A stretch of 14,706 nt of DNA from Bacteriovorax stolpii (GTDB lineage Bacteria; Bdellovibrionota; Bacteriovoracia; Bacteriovoracales; Bacteriovoracaceae), in contig CAMAYW010000017.1 in the NCBI GenBank assembly GCA_945862475.1, positions 1 to 14,706 on the forward strand, given 5' to 3'. The notes beneath the pieces are model-generated. The model was not told where the DNA came from and searched no databases. It saw only the letters and a list, made by a program, of their open reading frames with translations. Shown here piece by piece: positions 1 through 6,463 of this stretch. The translations under genes and the position numbers were made by a program. Position 1 is the stretch's first letter, and each line of letters begins with the position of its first letter.

Positions 1-2
1 CC

Positions 3-1010
3 TTAACCGCTGGAATTCCTGGTGGAATAGGTATAGCTGCGATCTTGTCTTGTGCTGTTTTTGCAGCGATCTCGGGTTCTTCTCCTGTGACCCTCATTGC
101 TATAGGTACCCTCATGTACCCAGCTCTCATTGAGGCAGGGTATCCAAAAAAATTAGCGGCAGGTGTTTTATCTACCGGTGGCACACTGGGGATCATCATT
201 CCTCCAAGTATTCCGATGATTATTTTTGCGATCATGGCCGGTGTCAGCGTTGTGGATCTTTTTAAAGCAGGTATTGGACCAGGAATTGTTCTTGTGATCC
301 TTCTTTGTGGATACATGTTTTATGCTCGTCCTAAAGATCATAAAACGCATTTTAGTTTTCTGGAGTTCAAAGCTAGTCTCAAAAAAGGTTTTTTATCTAT
401 TCTTATGCCGCTGATCATTTTGGGTGGTATTTATAGTGGCTTTTTTACAGCGACTGAATCGGCAGCTGTTGCAGTCGTGTATGCAGTTATTGTGGAGTTT
501 TTTATTCACAGAGAACTCACTTTCGATAAGTTTATCAATGTTTTTGCAGAAACAGCAGAAATGCTAGGAATGCTTTTTCTCATTTTAATCCTTGCCGTGA
601 GCTTAAATAAATTCATGACTTTTGAAGAGCTTCCTCAACAAATGGTTGATTGGATGGCGGGAATGATTTCAAGTAAACTAGGCTTTTTGATTGCCGTGAA
701 TATTCTTCTCCTTATTGTGGGATGTTTTATGGATGTCATGAGTGCTATTTTAGTTTTAGCACCTATTCTCACTCCTATGGCGATCCATTATGGAATTGAT
801 CCGATCCATTTTGGGATTATCATGATTGTGAATCTTGAAATTGGTTACCTTACTCCGCCGATTGGAATTAATCTCTTTGTTGCTTCAGGTATTTTTAAGG
901 AACCACTTATTGAAGTGATTAAAGCGGTTGTACCTTTTCTTTTCGTGATGATTTTTGGATTAGCGCTGATTTCCGCTTTCCCAGGGATAAGTCTTTACTT
1001 TGTTAAGTAA
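3..1010 (+). CDS. TRAP transporter large permease subunit, DctM family (5' partial)
   Basis: This is the large multi-pass subunit of a tripartite ATP-independent periplasmic (TRAP) transporter, a family that imports organic acids by cation symport at the inner membrane. The frame is open to the window edge, and residues encoded before the first TTG (position 45) already match the family, so the gene begins outside the window. About 335 residues are present of roughly 430 usual. Visible family features are the GIPGGIGIAA and AAISGSSPVT stretch near the visible start, LSTGGTLGIIIPPSIPMI soon after, about eight further hydrophobic segments, and the TPPIGINLF block near the C-terminus. The small permease and periplasmic binding protein are presumably upstream. 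The stop lies 2 bp from the stop of the convergent membrane-peptide gene. Family assignment is firm; the substrate is unknown. Confidence 0.95.
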   Translation, partial: LTAGIPGGIGIAAILSCAVFAAISGSSPVTLIAIGTLMYPALIEAGYPKKLAAGVLSTGGTLGIIIPPSIPMIIFAIMAGVSVVDLFKAGIGPGIVLVILLCGYMFYARPKDHKTHFSFLEFKASLKKGFLSILMPLIILGGIYSGFFTATESAAVAVVYAVIVEFFIHRELTFDKFINVFAETAEMLGMLFLILILAVSLNKFMTFEELPQQMVDWMAGMISSKLGFLIAVNILLLIVGCFMDVMSAILVLAPILTPMAIHYGIDPIHFGIIMIVNLEIGYLTPPIGINLFVASGIFKEPLIEVIKAVVPFLFVMIFGLALISAFPGISLYFVK

Positions 1011-1014
1011 GACT
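990..1014. other. Bulged hairpin across the convergent stop codons
   Basis: AGTCTT-T-ACTT (990-1000) pairs with AAGTAAGACT (1005-1014), giving ten base pairs with one bulged T and a TGTT loop. It covers the TRAP stop codon and the stop of the opposing small ORF. There is no T-run after either arm, so it is not a textbook intrinsic terminator. It could still act as a bidirectional 3'-end hairpin. This is seen directly in the sequence; the role is inferred. Confidence 0.4.
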
Positions 1015-1117
1015 ACATGAAAAAATTAAAAGGAATTCCGAGTGCGAAGCCAGCTGCCAAAATGATGGCCGTACCAACGAGAATAGTTCCAACTGTTTTA
1101 TTAATCATATTGCCCAT
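1013..1117 (-). CDS. 34-residue single-span membrane peptide (small ORF)
   Basis: The ORF begins MGNMINKTVGTIL and ends GIPFNFFM before TAG. Residues 9-28 form one hydrophobic helix rich in small residues (G10, G15, A17, A21, A22, G23, G27), typical of a small inner-membrane protein. The start is supported by a strong Shine-Dalgarno, AAGGAG, seven bases before ATG. The gene begins 20 bp after the rhodanese stop, so it is probably the last gene of the SAT-rhodanese transcript. It stops 2 bp from the TRAP stop. An internal ATG at codon 4 is a less likely start. I do not recognise a family. The case rests on the ribosome binding site, the coherent hydrophobic span and the operon position. The function is unknown; it might be a small subunit or regulator of a membrane partner. 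Confidence 0.6.
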   Translation of the reverse strand: MGNMINKTVGTILVGTAIILAAGFALGIPFNFFM

Positions 1118-1137
1118 AATGTTCTCCTTACCTTAGT

Positions 1138-1449
1138 TTAATAGCGCGGGACACTGGGGTCAATCTGAATAGACCAAGCATCGATGCCACCCCTGAGTGA
1201 TAAAGCGTCATAGCCATGAAATTTAAGGAATTGGGCCGCGTGAAGGCTCCTCACTCCATGGTGACAGTAAATAATGATTGGCAGTTTATCATGCGGTAGT
1301 TCTTGGTATCTTGCCTCAAGTTCGTGGAGGGGAATGTGGGTTCCACCGAGGTGACAAAATTCTCTTTCATCATCTCGTCTTACATCAAGAAAATGAAAAG
1401 CTTTTTTTTCTTCAATCCATTTTCTTATTTTATCATTTCCAATTTCCAT
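1138..1449 (-). CDS. Single-domain rhodanese-like sulfurtransferase
   Basis: This is a single rhodanese domain of about 103 residues. Such proteins carry sulfane sulfur on an active-site cysteine and pass it to cyanide, thioredoxin or biosynthetic acceptors in the cytoplasm. The N-terminal half has the CH2A-like FHFLDVRRDDEREFCHLGG, and the active-site loop is CHHGVRS with the cysteine first. The C-terminal RGGIDAWSIQIDPSVPRY resembles rhodanese domains fused to MoeB/ThiF-type proteins. I chose the ATG at 1449, which has AGGA seven bases upstream and starts just after the SAT stop. A GTG at 1476 in the same frame would add nine residues and overlap SAT. Co-transcription with SAT suggests a role in sulfur or cysteine metabolism; the physiological donor and acceptor cannot be read from the sequence. 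Confidence 0.9.
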   Translation of the reverse strand: MEIGNDKIRKWIEEKKAFHFLDVRRDDEREFCHLGGTHIPLHELEARYQELPHDKLPIIIYCHHGVRSLHAAQFLKFHGYDALSLRGGIDAWSIQIDPSVPRY

Positions 1450-1450
1450 T

Positions 1451-2245
1451 CTAATGTCCTGTGATGGTGATAACACTTCCGGGTTTTACACTTTCAACGA
1501 TCCAAGAGTTACCTCCTATGATGGAGCCCTTTCCAATCGTTGTATCACCTCCCAGAATAGTTGCGTTGGCGTAAATGACGACATCATCTTCAATCGTGGG
1601 ATGCCTTTTTAGGGATTGAAGTTTCTTTTTAACTGATAAAGCACCAAGAGTGACTCCTTGGTAAATTTTCACATTTTTTCCAATGTGAGCGGTCTCTCCA
1701 ATGACAACACCTGTTCCATGATCAATAAAAAAACTGTCTGAGATTTTTGCTCCTGGGTGAATATCAATCCCCGTTTTTTCGTGGGCATACTCGGTCATGA
1801 GCCTCGGGAGAAGGGGGACGTCTAACTCGTACAAGGTATGGGCCAGTCGATAAATACAAACGGCATAAAAACCTGGGTAGGTAATGATGACTTCCTCTCG
1901 ACTGTAGGCGGCCGGATCACCAAGGAGAGCTGCTTTGGCATCAAGGTCTAACGTTTCTGCCAAATGTGGGATTTTATTAAAAAAAACTTCAGCATTGGCA
2001 GTTGCCTTTTCTTTGATTTCTGGTTTCAGGGGGGACACAGACTCAATATATTTTGTGAATTGGGCTTTGAGTTCTTTAATCGTTTTCTCAATTTCGGAGC
2101 TCTCCCTCACACCTAAACAACCTCTTTCTGGAAAAATTAAAAGAACCAAGTCATCCACAGATTTTCTAACCTCTGAAATATTCAGCTGAAGCGTGGCCGT
2201 TTGAAGTCTTTCCTGGTGCAAAAACTGAGCGAGTTTTGAAGACAT
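1451..2245 (-). CDS. cysE: Serine O-acetyltransferase (SAT)
   Basis: This cytoplasmic enzyme acetylates L-serine with acetyl-CoA to give O-acetylserine, the substrate of cysteine synthase. Residues 1-120 are mainly helical and longer than in E. coli CysE, as in the EpsC-like group. The left-handed beta-helix of hexapeptide repeats runs from about 158 to the C-terminus. Catalytic landmarks are visible: IDHGTGVVIGETA with D175 and H176, and the RHP motif with H215 (the equivalents of E. coli Asp157, His158 and His193). The start ATG has AAAAGGG five bases upstream. The protein ends TITGH and lacks a long C-terminal tail, so it may not form the usual CysE-CysK complex, which needs a terminal Ile; this last point is inference. 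It is divergent from the cysteine synthase gene and leads the SAT-rhodanese-peptide operon. Confidence 0.93.
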   Translation of the reverse strand: MSSKLAQFLHQERLQTATLQLNISEVRKSVDDLVLLIFPERGCLGVRESSEIEKTIKELKAQFTKYIESVSPLKPEIKEKATANAEVFFNKIPHLAETLDLDAKAALLGDPAAYSREEVIITYPGFYAVCIYRLAHTLYELDVPLLPRLMTEYAHEKTGIDIHPGAKISDSFFIDHGTGVVIGETAHIGKNVKIYQGVTLGALSVKKKLQSLKRHPTIEDDVVIYANATILGGDTTIGKGSIIGGNSWIVESVKPGSVITITGH

Positions 2246-2307
2246 GGAAGCCCTTTTGGAGTATATAAGAGACTCTTACAAGTATAATAACCCTTAGGGA
2301 AAATTCA
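2246..2307. promoter_or_regulatory. Divergent cysE/cysK control region with a perfect inverted repeat
   Basis: This 62-bp gap separates the two divergent cysteine-biosynthesis genes. A perfect 6-1-6 inverted repeat, TAAGAG-A-CTCTTA, lies at 2266-2278. Several -10-like hexamers surround it. On the plus strand there is TATAAT at 2283-2288 and TATATA at 2262-2267. On the minus strand TATACT occurs at 2286-2281 and again at 2265-2260. No good -35 box was found for any of them. The cysK ribosome binding site AGGGA is at 2296-2300. The dyad sits where one bound repressor dimer could cover both promoters, so shared control of the pathway is a reasonable inference. The regulator is unknown. Confidence 0.6.
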
Positions 2308-3342
2308 ATGGATCTTCGCGCTAAACTTAAATCAACTGGTCTTCTTCAAGTGATTGGGAATACTCCCATGCTCAGGGTGCAGAGCCTAAGTTCCCTCACG
2401 GGCTGCGAAATTCTCATGAAATGTGAAAATTTAAATCCTGGTGGGACCATCAAAGACCGACCGGCCTTGAATATGGTAGTTGAAGCGATTGTTAGAGGGG
2501 ATCTTAAGCCTGGTATGACAATTGTTGAAGGAACCGCTGGAAACACGGGTATTGGACTTGCGATGGTGGGCAAAGCACTGGGTTACAAAGTGATTGTTGT
2601 CATGCCGATGGGCATGGCCCCTGAGAAACATAAAATTTTAAAACTATATGGCGCGGAAGTCGTTGAAACAGAAGCGGTCGCGTTTACTGATGATCGGCAT
2701 TTTTTTAAAGTAGGAAAAAAAATAGGGCAAAGTTCCCCGGACTATTGGTGGGCCAACCAATTTGATAATCCAGATAACTATCTATCTCATTATCAATCCA
2801 CTGCTCCAGAAATGTATGAGCAGCTTCAAGGAAATGTTGATGTGGTTTCTGTTGCTGCTGGATCTGGTGGGACAGCGGCTGGAGTCTCAAAGTACTTTAA
2901 AGAAAAAAATCCAAGTATAAAAATTGTCATGCCAGATCCTATGGGGTCAGGAATTTCGAATTTCTTTAATAAGGGTGCCTTTGAATCGGATGGTGCTTAC
3001 ACCATGACTGAGGGAGTTGGTATCACTAGGTTAGTGGAAAATTTTAAGCACATCTACCAAGATCGCTGCTTTACTGTGGATGATCAGTCTCTAACAACTT
3101 TGGCGATGTATTTAAGAGAGAAAGAAGGTTTAGTCATGGGAATGAGTTCAATGCTAAATCTTGCTGGTGCTTTTTCTACTGCGCTTAAGGTGGGACCTGG
3201 AAAAAGGGTTGCTACTTTCATGTGTGATGGTGGAGAAAGAGCGATTTCAAAGATGTACAATAATGATTTTCTAAAAGAAAAAGGGATCGATGGATCCCTT
3301 TTATCTGAAAAAGAAGTTGTCGAGATTTTTAAGAGGATTTAA
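2308..3342 (+). CDS. cysK: Cysteine synthase (O-acetylserine sulfhydrylase), PLP fold type II
   Basis: This enzyme makes cysteine from O-acetylserine and sulfide in the cytoplasm. The PLP lysine is K49 in NPGGTIKDR. The substrate-binding loop is TAGNTG at 76-81, where classical CysK has TSGNTG. The phosphate-binding loop GSGGT is at 185-189, and EGVGITR (235-241) and CDGGER (306-311) are also present. At 344 residues it is somewhat longer than E. coli CysK. The TAGNTG form marks a distinct clade of cysteine synthases that also includes mitochondrial fungal enzymes. A cystathionine beta-synthase activity is less likely but cannot be excluded. AGGGA lies seven bases before ATG. The divergent SAT gene supplies its substrate, which supports the call. 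The 3' end overlaps the convergent exported-protein gene by 4 bp. Confidence 0.93.
   Translation: MDLRAKLKSTGLLQVIGNTPMLRVQSLSSLTGCEILMKCENLNPGGTIKDRPALNMVVEAIVRGDLKPGMTIVEGTAGNTGIGLAMVGKALGYKVIVVMPMGMAPEKHKILKLYGAEVVETEAVAFTDDRHFFKVGKKIGQSSPDYWWANQFDNPDNYLSHYQSTAPEMYEQLQGNVDVVSVAAGSGGTAAGVSKYFKEKNPSIKIVMPDPMGSGISNFFNKGAFESDGAYTMTEGVGITRLVENFKHIYQDRCFTVDDQSLTTLAMYLREKEGLVMGMSSMLNLAGAFSTALKVGPGKRVATFMCDGGERAISKMYNNDFLKEKGIDGSLLSEKEVVEIFKRI
3271..3302 (-). terminator. Intrinsic terminator for the minus-strand gene, inside the cysK 3' end
   Basis: AAAAGGGATC (3279-3288) and GATCCCTTTT (3293-3302) form a perfect ten-pair stem with a four-base loop. Read on the minus strand, the stem is followed by a T-rich tail (the right arm's TTTT, then TCTTTT). 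It lies about 37 bp beyond the stop of the minus-strand exported-protein gene. That is the expected position for its Rho-independent terminator, although the DNA is cysK coding sequence. On the plus strand the stem also ends in TTTT but continues with ATCTG. Confidence 0.7.
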
Positions 3343-4079
3343 ATCCTAGGGCCCACATTGAGAATGGCCCTATCATAATATTTGAAAATTCTTGTATCGT
3401 ATCCGCCAAAGTCAAACATTGATCCGAGTTCTGATTTCACGCTATCTATTTCAAGAAGAGTTTCCTCTTCTCCATTGATGATCACTTCATTTGTAGAAGA
3501 GAATTTCATTTCTACTGTAAGATCTACGATCGCTTCCATAGAAAAACCACGGAGTTTTTTCGGACGAACTTTTTTGTTTTCAATTCTTGTGGAAACAAAT
3601 GACGTGCAAGACGGAGAAAGTGTAAGAATTGTAGGAGCATTCATAGGCCTTACTTCACCAACGACAGTTACTTGATCAAGATCACGGATACAGCTTGTAG
3701 GAACGATCAGTGTCTTACCAAGTTTTGATTTTATTTTAACGTTTCCGACGGTAAGAGTCGATTTTACAGAATCAGTTATGATTTCAACTTCAGGGATCCA
3801 TCTTGTTTCTGTTTTTAAACAAGGAGCAGTTTCTGGATGATGAGGAATTTCAGCTGGTCCAAATTCAGTGCACTTAACATCTTTCAAGTAACCACTAAAT
3901 TTTGCTTTCGCCCCTGTAATTTCGGAATCAAGGGTCACAGGTAGCAGCCCTTTAATTCCTATGGCCTTTGCAAAATTCGTTGTGATGCCATCAAGATTAA
4001 CATGCCCTTTTAATTGAGGTGCATTGACGGCATAGGAAGAAAGAGAAAAGGTTAATAGTGATGCGGCTAAAAGCTTCAT
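3339..4079 (-). CDS. Exported protein of unknown family
   Basis: I do not recognise this protein. From the chosen ATG it has 246 residues and begins with a Sec-type signal peptide, MKLLAASLLTFSLSSYA, with likely cleavage near residues 17-20. The mature part is predicted by eye to be mostly beta strand, rich in Val, Lys and Thr, with four cysteines (about 70, 87, 130 and 158) that could form two disulfides in the periplasm. An ATG 36 bp upstream would add twelve residues ahead of the signal peptide. I prefer the internal start because it puts the signal peptide at the N-terminus and follows a G-rich stretch about five bases upstream. The start sits in a G/C-rich dyad (ATGGGG-C-CCCCAT, 4078-4090). 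Its stop is interleaved with that of cysK. Confidence 0.75.
   Translation of the reverse strand: MKLLAASLLTFSLSSYAVNAPQLKGHVNLDGITTNFAKAIGIKGLLPVTLDSEITGAKAKFSGYLKDVKCTEFGPAEIPHHPETAPCLKTETRWIPEVEIITDSVKSTLTVGNVKIKSKLGKTLIVPTSCIRDLDQVTVVGEVRPMNAPTILTLSPSCTSFVSTRIENKKVRPKKLRGFSMEAIVDLTVEMKFSSTNEVIINGEEETLLEIDSVKSELGSMFDFGGYDTRIFKYYDRAILNVGPRI
3347..3372 (+). terminator. Candidate cysK terminator hairpin, inside the neighbouring gene
   Basis: TAGGGCC (3347-3353) pairs with GGCCCTA (3366-3372) around a 12-base loop, starting four bases after the cysK stop. The tail on the plus strand is TCATAATATTT, a weak U-tract, so termination may be partial or need help. It lies within the last codons of the opposing gene. 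Confidence 0.4.
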
Positions 4080-4187
4080 GGGGCCCCCATTGATTATTTT
4101 TTGGGCAATATACAATCAGAAAAATAAAAAGAAATGTTAAGAATTGGTGAAGGTAAACTTAACAGGGTCTTATTATATTTCAATGGC

Positions 4188-4889
4188 TTAGAGTGGGATA
4201 AATGTGTAGATCTCCGATGCCTCTTCACTTGGAACAGGTGATTTTGTGGAAAGATCAGAAGGATCAAAGTGCGGAAGCGGCAGACCATGGATCTGGCAGT
4301 ATTTGGAGTAATACTCTTCCCGAGTTGGATGCTCATTACAAATAACATGAAAAGTTTTGCAGTAGAGATTTTTATCAATCACCTTTTTTGTAAAACCAAC
4401 AGCATCTTTGAGATGAACTAAGTTAACAGGCCAAAGCCTTCCTGGAAGATTTTGTTTGCCACTGAGATATTTTCCTGGGTGAAAGGAGTCGCTATAAAGA
4501 CCTCCAAATCTCAAAATAGAAAAAATGGGAAAGGTGGATTTGATCCATTCTTCTTCGCTTAGAAGTACTTCAGAAGACGATGAGTTGGGAGCTGGGTATG
4601 TAGATGTTGAACTGATAAAAATGATTTTTGAATCTGTGCTCCAACTCCAGGACTTAAACCACTCGAGTTGATCAGCAAAAGGTGGAATATTGAGAATGAT
4701 AATATCACTTTCGAGCGAAAAAGATGGGCAATCAGGATAAACTAGAATCGAAGGATTAAAATGTTTCTCCTGTAGATGAGAGAGTTTCACTTCAGTTCTA
4801 GTGGTCCCATTTATTTCATGACCGTCATTTTTAAGTAAGGTTCCTAAAGCTTCACCAAAACGACCCAAACCAATAATACTAATCTTCAT
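4188..4889 (-). CDS. NAD(P)-binding SDR-like (NAD-dependent epimerase/dehydratase-type, YeeZ-like) protein
   Basis: This 233-residue Rossmann-fold protein is probably cytoplasmic. The dinucleotide-binding motif GLGRFG is at residues 7-12. SSTSTYP (93-99), LRFGGLYSD (126-134) and VNLVHLKDAVG (155-165) are typical of extended or atypical SDR proteins of the YeeZ type. No YxxxK catalytic pair is evident, so it may have an altered mechanism or bind a nucleotide cofactor without classical SDR chemistry. The substrate is unknown. Its ATG overlaps the stop of the upstream GT-C-like gene (ATGA arrangement), indicating translational coupling. In the glycan context it could act on a sugar or nucleotide-sugar, but YeeZ relatives occur in many settings. 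Family is likely; function is open. Confidence 0.8.
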   Translation of the reverse strand: MKISIIGLGRFGEALGTLLKNDGHEINGTTRTEVKLSHLQEKHFNPSILVYPDCPSFSLESDIIILNIPPFADQLEWFKSWSWSTDSKIIFISSTSTYPAPNSSSSEVLLSEEEWIKSTFPIFSILRFGGLYSDSFHPGKYLSGKQNLPGRLWPVNLVHLKDAVGFTKKVIDKNLYCKTFHVICNEHPTREEYYSKYCQIHGLPLPHFDPSDLSTKSPVPSEEASEIYTFIPL

Positions 4890-6463
4890 TTTGAACCCAC
4901 TGCGCGATTAACCATCAAATATAAATTGATGAGATGTGGATAATAAATACTTCTCTTCATTTCAGGTGTCGTCTGTGAAAGATCGATCGCTTGACTTAAA
5001 ATCTGATGAGATAAAACCAACTCACCACTTACTGCACGGGCCAGTGCCAAGTTAAAAACGATTGGTACATTCGCCGGATTATAGTCCAAGCTTTTTTCGT
5101 AAAAGATAAACTGATTTTTATAGTAGCTGCTTGTTTCAAAAGTCTTAAAAGAAAATAAAAGAAGAAAAGAGAAAGGAATAAAATAAGCATGTTTAAAATT
5201 AATTTTACTTAGAACTCTCATCCAGAACCCAATCAGTGCTGGAAGCGCAAGATATAAATGTTGATCACTCACCCAAGTTACACTCATGTAGGGAGCAGGC
5301 ACTAAACCAATAAAAGGTAAAATCATGATATGTGCTGAGGCCAAGTACAAAAGTGCTGAATCTTTGAAAAAAATAAATATGAGACATAAAAGGAAAAAGA
5401 GATGAGTCACTTCAGTCCACCCAATGGGATTAAAGTTTAGTCCTTTAACGGGGTGATTATTAATGGGTAAGAATGCTTGCCAAAAGTAATAATGAACGAC
5501 TTGAGTTATTTTTTTTAAATCGATATGAAGGAGTTTTTTTTCTTTAGCTATTTTTGGGGGAGTTGGTCTTACTTCTTCCTTTGGAGGAGTGACTTCAGTC
5601 ATTCCTTTGATTTTAGAATCCTTTTTATCGGTTGCTTCGATAGTAGGATAAGTGATCATGCGTTTTTTTCGCTTAGAATTCTTCGCAACTCTCTTTTTGG
5701 AACTTTCAACCTTCATATCTGGTTGAGTAGGTTGAATCGGCTTAACCTCTGATTTTACCTTGGGAGCTTCTTCAATAGTTTTTGCGACAAGGCTCGCTCT
5801 AGCACTCCCTTCTTGAGTCAGTGGACTTTTTAAAACATGGATTGTTCCCCAAACTGATATCAAAAAAAAGGGTATTAAATAGTGGAGGTGTTTGAATTTA
5901 AAATAACGATAATGAATGAAAAATAAGACAAAAGGCAAGGTAAGAGATGCTGATTTTGAACCAACTGATAAAAAGAAAAATAACCACGAAACAAAAAGCC
6001 ACTTAATATGTTTCTCTCCTTTCAAGAAAAAGAGAATGGAAGAAAAAGCAAAGAAAAAGCAAAGAAGTGTTTTAATTTGAATCATCCAGGCCGTTGTCAT
6101 AACGGCCGTTGGGTGAAGGAGAAAAAGAAGAAAACCTAGTTGGGAATGATTAAATTTTAATAAACGAAAGATTCTATATACAAGGAGTGAGTTGATGAAA
6201 TGGAGCAAGTAACTCATTAAGTGGTAGAGAATGAAATTTTTTCCTAAGATATAAAAAAGGAACTTTTGAATTATCACAGAAATTGGCCACCCAAAATTGG
6301 TTAAGATTGACCAATAAGACATGTGAGGCTGCATATTTGAGTTTTCAAACCAGTAGGTGTAATCATCCCAAATAGGGGTACCCGAAATAGCAGGGAGATA
6401 AAGAATAATTCCAATAATAAATGCCAAGAAGAAAAAAAGGGACTTAGGAATTTTGGTTATCAC
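4886..6463 (-). CDS. Multi-pass membrane protein, GT-C glycosyltransferase-like (TMTC/TPR-type), with a charged insert
   Basis: The protein has 525 residues and roughly ten or more membrane helices. An acidic pair, D33-D34 in PIWDDY, follows the first helix. That is where GT-C enzymes, which use polyprenyl-phosphate sugars on the outer face of the membrane, carry catalytic acidic residues. LHPTAVMTTAW (116-126) and VSDQHLYLALP (398-408) resemble the HP and RYLYLP blocks of TMTC/DUF1736-type proteins. The last 75 residues are soluble and TPR-like. Residues about 218-312 form an unusual Lys/Glu/Pro-rich segment, absent from a normal compact loop. The start is GTG, the only possible one after the in-frame stop. 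A weak GGAA precedes it, and it overlaps the upstream HprK-like gene by 20 bp. Sugar transfer is inferred from fold and neighbours; a flippase or polymerase is the main alternative. Confidence 0.7.
   Translation of the reverse strand: MITKIPKSLFFFLAFIIGIILYLPAISGTPIWDDYTYWFENSNMQPHMSYWSILTNFGWPISVIIQKFLFYILGKNFILYHLMSYLLHFINSLLVYRIFRLLKFNHSQLGFLLFLLHPTAVMTTAWMIQIKTLLCFFFAFSSILFFLKGEKHIKWLFVSWLFFFLSVGSKSASLTLPFVLFFIHYRYFKFKHLHYLIPFFLISVWGTIHVLKSPLTQEGSARASLVAKTIEEAPKVKSEVKPIQPTQPDMKVESSKKRVAKNSKRKKRMITYPTIEATDKKDSKIKGMTEVTPPKEEVRPTPPKIAKEKKLLHIDLKKITQVVHYYFWQAFLPINNHPVKGLNFNPIGWTEVTHLFFLLCLIFIFFKDSALLYLASAHIMILPFIGLVPAPYMSVTWVSDQHLYLALPALIGFWMRVLSKINFKHAYFIPFSFLLLFSFKTFETSSYYKNQFIFYEKSLDYNPANVPIVFNLALARAVSGELVLSHQILSQAIDLSQTTPEMKRSIYYPHLINLYLMVNRAVGSK

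Noticed and set aside
1450..1476. GTG at 1476 as the rhodanese start
   Set aside because: It lies inside the SAT gene and adds residues outside the rhodanese domain. The ATG at 1449 has AGGA at good spacing.
4080..4187. Promoter for the exported-protein gene (TATATT at 4112-4107)
   Set aside because: The hexamer is plausible but the best -35-like sequence (TTAACA) is about 22 bp away, so it is too weak to annotate.
4094..4378. Minus-strand ORF of 94 codons overlapping the SDR-like gene
   Set aside because: It is out of frame with the SDR-like gene, which has a clear Rossmann motif and coupling. The ORF shows no coherent features.
5525..5752. Plus-strand ORF of 75 codons opposite the GT-C-like gene
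   Set aside because: It is Phe/Ser-rich antisense of the Lys/Glu-rich insert, a compositional shadow without a ribosome binding site.
6040..6062. Short tandem repeat of GAAAAAGCAAA
   Set aside because: Only two copies, encoding a Cys-Phe-Phe-Phe-Ala-Phe stretch in a membrane helix; explained by hydrophobic coding composition.
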